Shown here: piece by piece, positions 34,314-42,558 of the stretch | Layout of the letters: each line of letters opens with the position of its first letter | Numbering within the stretch: the first letter of the stretch is position 1 | DNA from: Pelomonas sp. BJYL3 | GTDB taxonomy: Bacteria; Pseudomonadota; Gammaproteobacteria; Burkholderiales; Burkholderiaceae_C | Length of the DNA stretch: 64,000 nt | Reading direction: 5' to 3' | Assembly: GCF_027257975.1 (NCBI RefSeq) | Contig: NZ_JANZKX010000009.1 | Span: 86,381 to 150,380 of the forward strand | Notes under the pieces: model-generated | Told to the model about the DNA's origin: nothing | Seen by the model: only the letters and a program-made list of their open reading frames with translations | Databases searched by the model: none | Program-made: the position numbers and the translations under genes

Positions 34314-35795
34314 ATGGAAGATATCCTCATCAACTGGTCTCCCCAGGAGACCCGCGTCGCCGTGGTCGAGAACGGCGCCGTGCAGGAGCTGCACGTCGAG
34401 CGGACCCTGGAACGCGGCCTGGTCGGCAACGTCTATTCGGGCCGTGTGGCGCGCGTGCTGCCGGGCATGCAGTCCGCCTTCATCGACATCGGTCTGGAGC
34501 GCGCCGCCTTCCTGCACGTGGCCGACCTCCACATCGCCGGCCAGGCCGGTCGCGGTCACCATGCCGAGAACGGCACGCCCACGCCCATCGAGCGCCTGGT
34601 CTTCGAGGGTCAGGCCTTGACGGTGCAGGTGATCAAGGACCCCATCGGCACCAAGGGCGCGCGGCTGTCCACGCAGATCTCCATCGCCGGCCGCATGCTG
34701 GTGCACCTGCCGCAGGACGAGCACATCGGCATCTCCCAGAAGATCGGCTCGCCCGAGGCCCGCGAGCAGCTGCGCCAGCGCATGCAGGCCCTGGTGGGCA
34801 AGGCGGAGGAGGGCGGCGGTGGCGGCTTCATCCTGCGCACCAATGCCGAGGACGCCAGCGACGAGGAGCTGGGCTCGGACATCGCCTACCTGCGCAAGAC
34901 CTGGGCGACCATCCGCGAGCGCAGCTTCCGCTCACCGCCCGGCACCCTGCTGCACCAGGACCTGAGCCTGGTCGAGCGCGTGCTGCGCGACCTGGTCAGC
35001 GAGCGCACCGGCTCCATCCGCATCGACTCCCGCATGCAGTACGAGGTGCTGCACGGCTTCGGCGAGACCTACATGCCCGCCGCCGTGGCCAAGCTGGAGC
35101 ACTACCGCGGCGAGCGCCCCATCTTCGACCTCTACAACATCGACGGCGAGATCGACCGCGCCCTGGCGCGCCGCGTGGACCTGAAGTCCGGCGGCTACCT
35201 GATCATCGACCAGACCGAGGCGATGACGACCATCGACGTCAACACCGGCGGCTTCGTCGGCGCGCGCAACTTCGACGACACCATCTTCAAGACCAATCTG
35301 GAGGCGGCCGGCGCCATCGCACGCCAGCTGCGCCTGCGCAACCTGGGCGGCATCATCATCGTCGACTTCATCGACATGAGCCGCGAGGAGCACCGCGCCT
35401 CCGTGCTGTCGGAGTTCCGCAAGCAGCTGGCCAAGGACCGCACCAAGGTCACCGTGGGCGGCTTCACCCAGCTGGGCCTGGTGGAGATGACCCGCAAGCG
35501 CACCCGCGAGTCCCTGGCCCGCATGCTCTGCGAGCCCTGCCCGACCTGCGAGGGCCGCGGGCAGGTCAAGACCGCGCGCTCGGTCTGCTACGACATCATG
35601 CGCGAGATCCTGCGCGAGGCCCGCCAGTTCTCGCCCAAGGAGTTCCGCGTGGTGGCCGCGGCCAATGTGGTCGAGATGCTGCTGGACGAGGAGAGCCAGC
35701 ACCTGGCCGGCCTGTCCGACTTCATCGGCAAGCCCATCTCCCTGACCGCCGAGCCCACCAACCAGACCGAGCACTACGACATCGTGCTGCTGTGA
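34314..35795 (+). CDS. rng: Ribonuclease G
   Basis: A 493-residue endoribonuclease of the RNase E/G family, which matures the 5' end of 16S rRNA and degrades mRNA. The S1 domain (about residues 35-130) includes LVGNVYSGRVARVLPGMQSAFIDIG. The catalytic DNase I-like region has VNTGGFVGARNFDDTIFKTN and IIIVDFIDM with the Mg-binding aspartates. The zinc-link is CEPCPTCEGRGQ near residue 405. Length matches E. coli RNase G (489), with no RNase E scaffold tail. The ATG at 34314 is used; no strong ribosome-binding site is seen. Confidence 0.95.
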   Translation: MEDILINWSPQETRVAVVENGAVQELHVERTLERGLVGNVYSGRVARVLPGMQSAFIDIGLERAAFLHVADLHIAGQAGRGHHAENGTPTPIERLVFEGQALTVQVIKDPIGTKGARLSTQISIAGRMLVHLPQDEHIGISQKIGSPEAREQLRQRMQALVGKAEEGGGGGFILRTNAEDASDEELGSDIAYLRKTWATIRERSFRSPPGTLLHQDLSLVERVLRDLVSERTGSIRIDSRMQYEVLHGFGETYMPAAVAKLEHYRGERPIFDLYNIDGEIDRALARRVDLKSGGYLIIDQTEAMTTIDVNTGGFVGARNFDDTIFKTNLEAAGAIARQLRLRNLGGIIIVDFIDMSREEHRASVLSEFRKQLAKDRTKVTVGGFTQLGLVEMTRKRTRESLARMLCEPCPTCEGRGQVKTARSVCYDIMREILREARQFSPKEFRVVAAANVVEMLLDEESQHLAGLSDFIGKPISLTAEPTNQTEHYDIVLL

Positions 35796-35877
35796 TCATC
35801 GGCAGGGTCTTTGCCCTGCGGCACAATCGGCGGGCCGCCAGCCGGGCGGCCTGTCTTGATTGAACGCCGAATCGCCG

Positions 35878-37194
35878 ATGAATCGCCTCACCACGCCCGC
35901 CCAGCCCCTGAGCAATCCGCTGCGCCGCAGCCTGCTGGTCTCTTCCGCGGCCTCCGCGGCGGCGGCCTTCAGCTTCCCGGCCCTGGCGCAGTTCCGCGTC
36001 GAGATCTCCGGTGTGGGCGGCACGCAGCTGCCCATCGCCATTGCCGATTTCCGTGACGAGGCCATGGCCGGTCAGTCGGTGGCCGGCATCGTGCGGGCCG
36101 ACCTGGAGCGCAGCGGCCAGTTCCGCATGATCGCGGCGCCGGCTGGCCTCTCCGAAACCATCAGCCCCAATTTCAACGAGTGGCGCGGCAAGCAGGCCGA
36201 TGCCCTGGCCGCCGGCTCCGTGGCCCGCCTGGCCGACGGCCGCCTGGACGTGCGCTACAAGCTCTGGGACGTGGTCCGCGGCCAGGACCAGGGCGGCGAG
36301 GCGCAGGCCGTGCATGCCGATGACGTGCGCCTGGCCGCGCACCGCATCGCCGACAGCATCTACCAGAAGCTCACCGGCGACCGCGGCGTCTTCGCCACCC
36401 GCATGGCCTACGTCACCAAGACCGGTCCGCGCTACCAGCTGCGCATCACCGATGCCGACGGCGAGGGCGGGCAGGTCGCGCTCAACAGCCCCGAGCCCAT
36501 CATCTCGCCGGCCTGGTCGCCGGAAGGGCGCGAGATCGCTTATGTGTCTTTCGAGTCCCGCAAGGCCGTCGTCTGGCTGCAGGACCTCTCCACCGGCCGC
36601 CGCCGCGTGCTGGCGGACTTCCGCGGCTCCAACAGCGCGCCGGCCTTCTCGCCCGACGGGCAACGACTGGCCCTCACCCTGTCCCTGGCCGGCGGCTCGC
36701 AGCTCTTCACCATCAGCCGCAATGGCGGTGATCCCAAGCGCCTCAGCCAGACCCGCGCCATCGACACCGAGCCGGTCTACAGCCCCGACGGCGCGCAGAT
36801 CTACTTCGTCAGCGACCGCGGCGGCGCGCCGCAGATCTACCGCATGCCCGCCAATGGCGGCGAGGCCGAGCGCGTCACCTTCAGCGGCAGCTACAACATC
36901 AGCCCCGCCATCAGCCCGGACGGCAAGACCCTGGCCTTCATCACCCGCGAGGGCGGCTCCACCTTCCGCCTGTGCGTGATGGACCTCGTGACCGGGCAGT
37001 CGCAGAAGATCACCGACTCCACCGAGGACGAAAGCCCCAGCTTCGCGCCCAATGGCAAGCTCATCGTCTACGCCACCCGCGCCGGCGGCCGGGACGTGCT
37101 CATGACGACCACGCTGGATGGCCGCATCAAGGCCAAGCTGGTGGCCAGCACGGCCGATGTGCGCGAGCCCACCTGGGGCCCCTTCGGGCGCTGA
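35878..37194 (+). CDS. tolB: Tol-Pal system beta-propeller protein TolB
   Basis: A 438-residue periplasmic protein of the Tol-Pal envelope-constriction machine; it binds Pal and is displaced by TolA. The start is the ATG at 35878. The signal peptide has paired arginines before the hydrophobic core (NPLRRSLLVSSAASAAAAF) and ends at an ALA-Q site, so it could be Tat-dependent. The N-terminal domain spans about residues 40-170 and a six-bladed propeller follows with repeated SPAWSPEG, APAFSPDG, EPVYSPDG, SPAISPDG blades. tolQRA are not in the window; pal and cpoB follow downstream. Confidence 0.95.
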   Translation: MNRLTTPAQPLSNPLRRSLLVSSAASAAAAFSFPALAQFRVEISGVGGTQLPIAIADFRDEAMAGQSVAGIVRADLERSGQFRMIAAPAGLSETISPNFNEWRGKQADALAAGSVARLADGRLDVRYKLWDVVRGQDQGGEAQAVHADDVRLAAHRIADSIYQKLTGDRGVFATRMAYVTKTGPRYQLRITDADGEGGQVALNSPEPIISPAWSPEGREIAYVSFESRKAVVWLQDLSTGRRRVLADFRGSNSAPAFSPDGQRLALTLSLAGGSQLFTISRNGGDPKRLSQTRAIDTEPVYSPDGAQIYFVSDRGGAPQIYRMPANGGEAERVTFSGSYNISPAISPDGKTLAFITREGGSTFRLCVMDLVTGQSQKITDSTEDESPSFAPNGKLIVYATRAGGRDVLMTTTLDGRIKAKLVASTADVREPTWGPFGR

Positions 37195-37404
37195 GCAAGC
37201 AAAGCAGGGGCGCTGGCCAGGTGAAAAACCGCCATTCATGCCTTGCTGACAGCATTTGGTTCCATTCGAGCCCTGCCAGTGCCCGAAGTCATGCCGAACT
37301 TGAGCCAAAATACCGGCCGAGCCGGGTGAGTCGGCCTGCCGCATGCTTTCAGACCAAACCGCATTCGGACCTAACGTACGGACATTGAGGATCCAAGGAG
37401 AGAA

Positions 37405-37932
37405 ATGATGCAAATGCAAAAGTTGGCACTGGTGGTGCTCATGGCTGCCGGTCTGGCCGCCTGCTCGTCGACCAAGCTGGAAGAGCCGGCAAAGGTCGAG
37501 ACCAAGGTCGAGCCGCCCAAGGTCGAGCAGAAGGTGGAGCAGAAGGCCGAGAGCCGTGTCCAGCCCGTGGATATCGATTCCGAGCTGCTGAAGGCCGCCA
37601 ACGCCAAGGGCCGCACCGTCTACTTCGACTTCGACAGCTTCGTCGTCAAGAGCGACTACACCCCCCTGATCGAAGCCCACGCCAAGCGCCTGAAGAACAA
37701 CGGCAAGGTCAAGATGAGCCTGGAAGGCCACGCTGACGAGCGCGGCGGCCGCGAATACAACCTGGCCCTGGGCCAGAAGCGTGCCGAGGCCGTGGCTCAG
37801 TCCATGAGCCTGCTGGGCGCCGGCAGCGCGCAGGTCGAGCCGGTGAGCTTCGGCAAGGAGCGTCCCGCTGTGGAAGGCCACAACGAGGAAGCCTGGTCCA
37901 AGAACCGTCGCGTCGAACTGAAGGACAAGTGA
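37405..37932 (+). CDS. pal: Peptidoglycan-associated lipoprotein Pal
   Basis: A 175-residue outer-membrane lipoprotein. The lipobox LAAC places the lipidated Cys at position 20. A Lys/Glu/Val-rich linker (EPAKVETKVEPPKVEQKVEQ) leads to an OmpA-like peptidoglycan-binding domain (about residues 68-175) with VYFDFDSFVVK, LEGHADERGGREYNLALGQ and the terminal NRRVEL. The start has a strong ribosome site (AAGGAGAG) and two adjacent ATGs (37405, 37408). It is the partner of TolB. A 210-bp gap after tolB suggests its own promoter. Confidence 0.96.
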   Translation: MMQMQKLALVVLMAAGLAACSSTKLEEPAKVETKVEPPKVEQKVEQKAESRVQPVDIDSELLKAANAKGRTVYFDFDSFVVKSDYTPLIEAHAKRLKNNGKVKMSLEGHADERGGREYNLALGQKRAEAVAQSMSLLGAGSAQVEPVSFGKERPAVEGHNEEAWSKNRRVELKDK

Positions 37933-37933
37933 G

Positions 37934-38722
37934 ATGCCGGCCTTGCGACCCCGTCTGAGTGCCCTGGCCCTGGTCGTCGCGACCCTGGCCCTGAGCCAAC
38001 CGGCCCGTGCCGGCCTGTTCGAGGATGACGAGGCCCGCAAGGCCATCCTGGACCTGCGGGCCAAGCTGCAGCAGGTGGAGGACGCCCAGCGTTCCCGCCT
38101 GGAGCAGCTGGCCACGCAAGCGCAGGACCAGCAGTCGGCCCAGAGCCGCAGCCTGCTGGACCTGAGCGCCCAGATTGAAGCCCTGCGCGCCGAGATCGCG
38201 AAGCTGCGCGGGCAGAACGAGCAGCTGGCGCGCGACCTGGCCGAGACCCAGCGCCGTGTCAGCGACCAGGCCCAGAACCTGGACTCCCGCCTCAAGCCGC
38301 TGGAGCCGCAGAAGGTCAGCCTGGACGGCAAGGAGTTCAACGTCGAGCCCGAGGAACGCCGCCAGTACGAGGCCGCCATCGGCGCCGTGCGCAAGGGCGA
38401 CTTCGCCGAGGCCGTGGGCGGCTTCAACGCCTTCCTGAAGCGCTACCCCGGCAGCGGCTATGCCGACTCCGCCCGCTTCTGGCTGGGCAACGCCCAGTAC
38501 GGCAAGCGCGACTACAAGGACGCCATCGCCAGCTTCAAGTCGCTGATCGTGGCCAATCCCGAGCACCCGCGCGCGGCCGAGGCCCTGCTGGCCCTGGCCA
38601 ACTGCCAGATCGAGCTCAAGGACCTGAAGGCCGCCAAGCGCAGCCTGGAGGACCTGGTCAAGGCCTACCCCGGCACCGAGGCCGCGCAGGCCGCCAAGGA
38701 GCGGCTCAAGGCCCTCAAGTAA
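37934..38722 (+). CDS. cpoB: Cell division coordinator CpoB (YbgF)
   Basis: A 262-residue periplasmic protein that links Tol-Pal to penicillin-binding protein 1B. The signal peptide is cleaved near PARA-GLF. A trimerising coiled coil covers about residues 35-115 (for example LDLRAKLQQVEDAQRSRLEQ). The C-terminal half has three TPR-like repeats (YEAAIGAVRKGDFAEAVGGF and following) typical of YbgF. It lies 1 bp after pal. It is the last gene of the Tol-Pal group in this locus and is followed by a terminator. Confidence 0.94.
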   Translation: MPALRPRLSALALVVATLALSQPARAGLFEDDEARKAILDLRAKLQQVEDAQRSRLEQLATQAQDQQSAQSRSLLDLSAQIEALRAEIAKLRGQNEQLARDLAETQRRVSDQAQNLDSRLKPLEPQKVSLDGKEFNVEPEERRQYEAAIGAVRKGDFAEAVGGFNAFLKRYPGSGYADSARFWLGNAQYGKRDYKDAIASFKSLIVANPEHPRAAEALLALANCQIELKDLKAAKRSLEDLVKAYPGTEAAQAAKERLKALK

Positions 38723-38739
38723 GCCGGAGCCGGACCGAG

Positions 38740-38754
38740 GCAAGACCTGCCCCC
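38740..38754 (-). repeat. Near copy of the dispersed GGTCTTGC motif
   Basis: On the minus strand the sequence reads GGGGGCAGGTCTTGC. It lies between the cpoB stop and its terminator. Confidence 0.35.
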
Positions 38755-38764
38755 CGACCCTTCG

Positions 38765-38797
38765 AACCCCGCCCGGATCCGTCGCCGGCGGGGTTTT
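38765..38797 (+). terminator. Intrinsic terminator after cpoB
   Basis: The stem AACCCCGCC / GGCGGGGTT closes a 13-nt loop and is followed by a four-T run. It lies 43 bp after the cpoB stop. Confidence 0.75.
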
Positions 38798-38816
38798 GCA
38801 TTTCTGATGTGCCACC

Positions 38817-39620
38817 ATGAGCGACATGACCCCGCCCCCTCCCAGCGCCCCCGACCATGACAGCGATCGCCGCTTCGGCGGCCTGCGACGCCTCTATGGC
38901 GAGCGCGACTACCAGCGCCTGCGCGGCGCGCGCTTCGCGGTGGTGGGCGTGGGCGGCGTGGGCTCCTGGGCGGTCGAGGCGCTGGCGCGCAGCGGCGTGG
39001 CCGAGCTGGTGCTGATCGACCTGGACCAGGTGGCCGAGTCCAATATCAACCGCCAGATCCAGGCCCTGGGCAGCACGCTGGGCATGGCCAAGATTGACGC
39101 CCTGCGCGAACGCATCCGCGACATCCACCCCGACTGCCAGGTGCATGGCATCGAGGAATTCGTCGAACCCGGCAACTGGCCGGACCTGCTGCGGGGCCGG
39201 GCCATCGACGGCCTGATCGACGCCTGCGACCAGGTCCGCGCCAAGGCCGCGCTGGCCGCCTGGGCGCGGCAGACGGGGCATTGCTTCGTGACCGTCGGCG
39301 CGGCCGGCGGCAAGCGGGCCTCGCATCTGCTGGAGGTGCAAGACCTGGCCCTCACCACCCATGACCCGCTGCTGGCCAGCCTGCGGCAGCGCCTGCGCAA
39401 GGAGTACGGCCTGGCGCGTCAGGGCAAGATGGGGGTGCGCTGCGTGTTCTCGCGCGAGGCCGTGCAGCGGCCCGAGGCGGCCTGCGCGGTCGACGGTCAG
39501 GTGGACGGGAGTCTCAACTGCGCGGGCTACGGCTCCAGCGTGATGGTCACCGCGGCCTTCGGCATGACGGCCGCGGCCGAACTGGTGAAAGAATTTTTGC
39601 AAACCGCTTGCGCTGACTGA
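38817..39620 (+). CDS. tcdA: tRNA threonylcarbamoyladenosine dehydratase
   Basis: A 267-residue E1-like/ThiF-superfamily enzyme (CsdL/TcdA) that cyclises t6A37 to ct6A in tRNAs using ATP. The adenylation site has VVGVGGVGSWAVEALARSG near residue 40, then DLDQVAESNINRQIQALGST and DACDQVRAKAALA. The C-terminal part lacks ubiquitin-like recognition domains. Relatives are often near csdA/csdE, which are not here. The -35 of the tRNA-Lys promoter lies inside its last codons. Confidence 0.93.
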   Translation: MSDMTPPPPSAPDHDSDRRFGGLRRLYGERDYQRLRGARFAVVGVGGVGSWAVEALARSGVAELVLIDLDQVAESNINRQIQALGSTLGMAKIDALRERIRDIHPDCQVHGIEEFVEPGNWPDLLRGRAIDGLIDACDQVRAKAALAAWARQTGHCFVTVGAAGGKRASHLLEVQDLALTTHDPLLASLRQRLRKEYGLARQGKMGVRCVFSREAVQRPEAACAVDGQVDGSLNCAGYGSSVMVTAAFGMTAAAELVKEFLQTACAD

Positions 39621-39637
39621 AAAACTGCTTCTATAAT
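39608..39637 (+). promoter_or_regulatory. Sigma-70 promoter of the tRNA-Lys cluster
   Basis: A consensus -10 TATAAT (39632-39637) is preceded 18 bp upstream by TTGCGC (39608-39613). The start site would fall near 39645, about 75 nt before the first tRNA. The -35 overlaps the 3' end of tcdA. Confidence 0.7.
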
Positions 39638-39721
39638 CTGAGGCTCTGCTGATGAGTACAGCGCGCAGGCAAAAAGCTCAAAAGAGTTTGAGCCTCAAGC
39701 GGCCGTAGCTCAAAAAGGCTC

Positions 39722-39797
39722 GGGTTGTTAGCTCAGTCGGTAGAGCAGCGGACTTTTAATCCGTTGGTCGCAGGTTCGAATCCTGCACAACCCACCA
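39722..39797 (+). tRNA. tRNA-Lys (anticodon TTT)
   Basis: A 76-nt cloverleaf. Acceptor GGGTTGT pairs with ACAACCC, the anticodon arm has loop CTTTTAA (anticodon TTT) with stem GCGGA/TCCGT, the T-loop is GGTTCGAATCC, and CCA is encoded. It is the first of three lysine tRNAs in a row. Confidence 0.98.
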
Positions 39798-39818
39798 GTT
39801 TCGGTCGGTTTCGATCAC

Positions 39819-39894
39819 GGGCTCTTAGCTCAGTTGGTAGAGCAGCGGACTCTTAATCCGTTGGTCGTAGGTTCGAATCCTACAGGGCCCACCA
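39819..39894 (+). tRNA. tRNA-Lys (anticodon CTT), copy 1
   Basis: A 76-nt cloverleaf with acceptor GGGCTCT/AGGGCCC (one G-T pair), anticodon loop CTCTTAA (anticodon CTT) and encoded CCA. The body from the D-arm to the anticodon stem is nearly identical to the TTT gene 21 bp upstream. Confidence 0.98.
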
Positions 39895-39933
39895 AGTTTT
39901 CTTGGCAGGCGTGATCGAAGGCGATAAGGGATT

Positions 39934-40009
39934 GGGCTCTTAGCTCAGTTGGTAGAGCAGCGGACTCTTAATCCGTTGGTCGTAGGTTCGAATCCTACAG
40001 GGCCCACCA
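39934..40009 (+). tRNA. tRNA-Lys (anticodon CTT), copy 2
   Basis: Identical over 76 nt to the gene at 39819-39894, including CCA. The 39-bp spacer differs from the first spacer, so the duplication covers the tRNA but not its flanks. The cluster ends in a terminator. Confidence 0.98.
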
Positions 40010-40016
40010 AAACAGA

Positions 40017-40046
40017 AGGGACTCGTTGAAAGACGGGTCCCTTTTT
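40017..40046 (+). terminator. Intrinsic terminator of the tRNA-Lys cluster
   Basis: An 11-bp stem (with two G-T pairs) and a GAAA tetraloop is followed by five T residues, 8 bp after the last CCA. Confidence 0.9.
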
Positions 40047-40125
40047 GTTTTTCCGGGCCGAGGGCCGCCCGCTGCTGGCGCCTACCTCGGCGGCGGCCGT
40101 GCCTCATTGCACGCTTGTGCGCATC

Positions 40126-40140
40126 GCAAGACCCGACCCC
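40126..40140 (-). repeat. Near copy of the dispersed GGTCTTGC motif
   Basis: On the minus strand it reads GGGGTCGGGTCTTGC, one base from the exact motif. It lies in the 230-bp gap between the tRNA cluster and the glycosyltransferase gene. Confidence 0.4.
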
Positions 40141-40239
40141 CCGCCCCGGGCGCGGTTGTGAAGATTTGTTTCAGTATCATCCAGGGCTTTGCATGCGCCC
40201 ATTTCCGGTCGCAGCAGCGATCGCGAGAGCAACAGGGCC

Positions 40240-41829
40240 ATGGACAGGAGCAAGGACACGATCAGCCTGGGCGCGCAGCCGCGCGGCGTCGGCCTGCGCC
40301 TGGGACCCTGGACCCTGGACATGCAGCGCCGCCGCGATGCCGGCCGCCTGCTCCTTGCCTTCCTCGTCTTCCATGCCCTGCTGTGGGTCGTCAGCTCCGC
40401 GCTGACCCACCGCGCCCCGCCCTGGGACAACATCGAGCAGCTGGTCTGGCAGCAGTCCCTGCAATGGGGCTACTACAAGCACCCGCCGTTCCCCACCTGG
40501 TGGCTCAGCTTCTGGACCACGCTGCTGGGCAAGCAGATCTGGGTGACCTTCTTCGCCGCGCAGCTGAGCGTGGTGCTGATGCTCTACATGGTCTGGCGCA
40601 TCGGCCTGCTGGTGATGTCGCCGGCGCGCGCGCTCTGCGCGGTGCTGCTGAGCAGCCTGCTGGTCTACCACGGCATCCACGGCATCATGGCCAACCACAA
40701 CACGGTGCAGCTGATGCCCGTGGCCCTGCTGCTGTGGACCGGCCTGCTGGCGGTCCGGGAGGGCGGCTGGTGGCGCTGGCTGCTGGCCGGCCTGGCCGCA
40801 GCCTTCTGCATGCTGACCAAGTACAGCGCCCTGATCTGGCTGGCCGTGCTGGGCCTTTGGATGATCCAGGACCTGCGCATGCGCCGCCTGCGCCCCTGGC
40901 TGGGGGCAGGTCTTGCCCTGCTGGTGGCGGCCGTGCTCTTTGCGCCGCACGTGCAGTGGCTGCTGCGGGAAGGCGCGCCCACCCTCGGCTACGTCAGCAA
41001 GGCCGTCAATGGCGAGAACGATGCCTCGCAGCTGGGCCACTGGGGCCGGCTGCTGAATTTCGTCGTGATCCAGTTCGGCCGCGCGCTGCCTCTGCTGCTG
41101 GCCACGGGCCTGCTGGCCTGGCTGCTGCGGTCGCATGCCCGCTGGCCGGGCGTCCAGGTGCCTGAGCGGCCGGAGCTGCGCTTCATCAGCTTCATGGCGC
41201 TGGGCCCGGTGCTGCTGACCTCCCTGCTGGGCGTGGCCGGCGTGAAGCTGGGCTCGGCCTGGGCTGCCACCTTCTTCGTGGTGCTGGGCCTGTGGCTGAT
41301 GCGCTTTGTCCCGGCCTACGAACCCAACCGCATGGTGCGCACGGCGCTCATCATTGCCGTGGGCTTCGAGCTGCTGATGGCCCTGAGCCAGGCCCTGGCC
41401 AATGGCTGGCTGGTGGACCTCAAGGACCGCCCGGCCCGCGCCAACTTCCCGGCGCAGAACCTCGCCGCCCAGGTGGACGCGGTCTGGCGCCAGCACCAGC
41501 CGGGGCCGCTGCACATCCTCGTCGGTGAGACCTGGCTGGCGGGCAATGTCTCGGTGCATGCGCCCACGCACCCGCTGGTCTTTCTGGATGCCGACCCGCA
41601 GAAGTCGCCCTGGGTCAAGCCCGAGATGGTCCGCCAGTGCGGCGCCATGCTGGTCATCGACGTGCGTGACCTGGGCCAGCTGCCCGCTGCCGTGAACGCC
41701 CTGCGCGAGCAGGCCTACGCCCAGGGCCGCATCGACCTGCCCTGGACGCGGCGCGGCACCGGGCCGCACCTGCAGGTGGAGTGGTCCATCGTGGCGCCGG
41801 AGAAGCCGGGCCTCTGTCCGGTGAACTGA
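40240..41829 (+). CDS. ArnT/GT39-like membrane glycosyltransferase
   Basis: A 529-residue polytopic inner-membrane protein of the dolichyl-phosphate-mannose/ArnT type (PMT_2, GT39/GT83-like). These enzymes move a sugar from a polyprenyl-phosphate donor to lipid A or other envelope acceptors on the periplasmic side. The first external loop after segment 1 holds PPWDNIEQLVWQQSLQWGYY and KHPPFPTWWL, the counterpart of the acidic catalytic loop and donor-binding KPP motif. About eleven hydrophobic segments follow, then a soluble C-terminal domain (from about residue 400). The ATG at 40240 is preferred over a TTG 17 codons upstream. Acceptor and sugar are unknown; no arn operon is present. Confidence 0.83.
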   Translation: MDRSKDTISLGAQPRGVGLRLGPWTLDMQRRRDAGRLLLAFLVFHALLWVVSSALTHRAPPWDNIEQLVWQQSLQWGYYKHPPFPTWWLSFWTTLLGKQIWVTFFAAQLSVVLMLYMVWRIGLLVMSPARALCAVLLSSLLVYHGIHGIMANHNTVQLMPVALLLWTGLLAVREGGWWRWLLAGLAAAFCMLTKYSALIWLAVLGLWMIQDLRMRRLRPWLGAGLALLVAAVLFAPHVQWLLREGAPTLGYVSKAVNGENDASQLGHWGRLLNFVVIQFGRALPLLLATGLLAWLLRSHARWPGVQVPERPELRFISFMALGPVLLTSLLGVAGVKLGSAWAATFFVVLGLWLMRFVPAYEPNRMVRTALIIAVGFELLMALSQALANGWLVDLKDRPARANFPAQNLAAQVDAVWRQHQPGPLHILVGETWLAGNVSVHAPTHPLVFLDADPQKSPWVKPEMVRQCGAMLVIDVRDLGQLPAAVNALREQAYAQGRIDLPWTRRGTGPHLQVEWSIVAPEKPGLCPVN

Positions 41830-41848
41830 CAGCCGCTAGCATGGCGGC

Positions 41849-42463
41849 ATGAAGCTGTACCTCCTCTTCCTGCTGGTGGCCGCCGCCACGGTGGCCAGCC
41901 CCGGGCCCGGCGTGATGCTCTCGCTCAACAACGCCCTGCGCCTGGGCTGGCGCGGCAGCCTGCCGGGCATCGCCGGCGTGGCAGCGGGGGCGGCGGTGGT
42001 GGCGGGCATCTCGGCCACCAGCCTTGGACTGCTGCTGGCGCAGTCGGCCCTGGCCTTCACCGTGATCAAGCTGCTGGGCGCGGCCTATCTGGTGTGGCTG
42101 GGGATCAAGCTCTGGCGGGCGCCCTCCCAGGACTGGGCAGAGGCGGCCCAGGCGCCGGTGCTGAGCCCGCGCCGACGCTTCCTCGAAGGTCTGATGCTGC
42201 AGTTCACCAATCCCAAGGCCATCGTCTTCTTTCTGTCCATCCTGCCGCAGTTCGTGGACCCGGCCCATGCCGCAGCGCCGCAGCTGCTGCTGCTGGTGCT
42301 CAGCTATGCGGGCCTGGTGCTGCTCATCCACAGTCTCTATGCCTGGGGTGCGCAGTCGGTGGGGCGCTTCCTGGGCTCGGCCCGCGGCCGGCGCTGGTTC
42401 CAGCGTGGCAGCGGCCTGGTCTTCATCGGCTTCGGGCTGGCGCTGGCGCGGGCCAGCCGCTGA
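41849..42463 (+). CDS. LysE/RhtB-family amino-acid exporter
   Basis: A 204-residue inner-membrane exporter with six hydrophobic segments. The family signature ASPGPGVMLSLNNALRLGWR lies at residues 16-35 and NPKAIVFFLSILPQF near residue 121. Homologues export threonine, homoserine, lysine or other amino acids, so the substrate is open. It begins 19 bp after the glycosyltransferase stop; a -10-like TAGCAT sits only 8 bp before the ATG, which would give a leaderless message. Confidence 0.9.
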   Translation: MKLYLLFLLVAAATVASPGPGVMLSLNNALRLGWRGSLPGIAGVAAGAAVVAGISATSLGLLLAQSALAFTVIKLLGAAYLVWLGIKLWRAPSQDWAEAAQAPVLSPRRRFLEGLMLQFTNPKAIVFFLSILPQFVDPAHAAAPQLLLLVLSYAGLVLLIHSLYAWGAQSVGRFLGSARGRRWFQRGSGLVFIGFGLALARASR

Positions 42464-42558
42464 ACCCTCGAGCCGCCCGCCCGACCCTGCTTGGCGCGGG
42501 CCTATGACTGGGCGGCAAGGGCCCCTGGGCTAGACTGCGCGGCTTGCGAGAGATCCCC

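Noticed and set aside
39722..40009. Regularly spaced near-identical units, CRISPR-like at a glance
   Set aside because: The repeats are complete tRNA-Lys genes with CCA ends.
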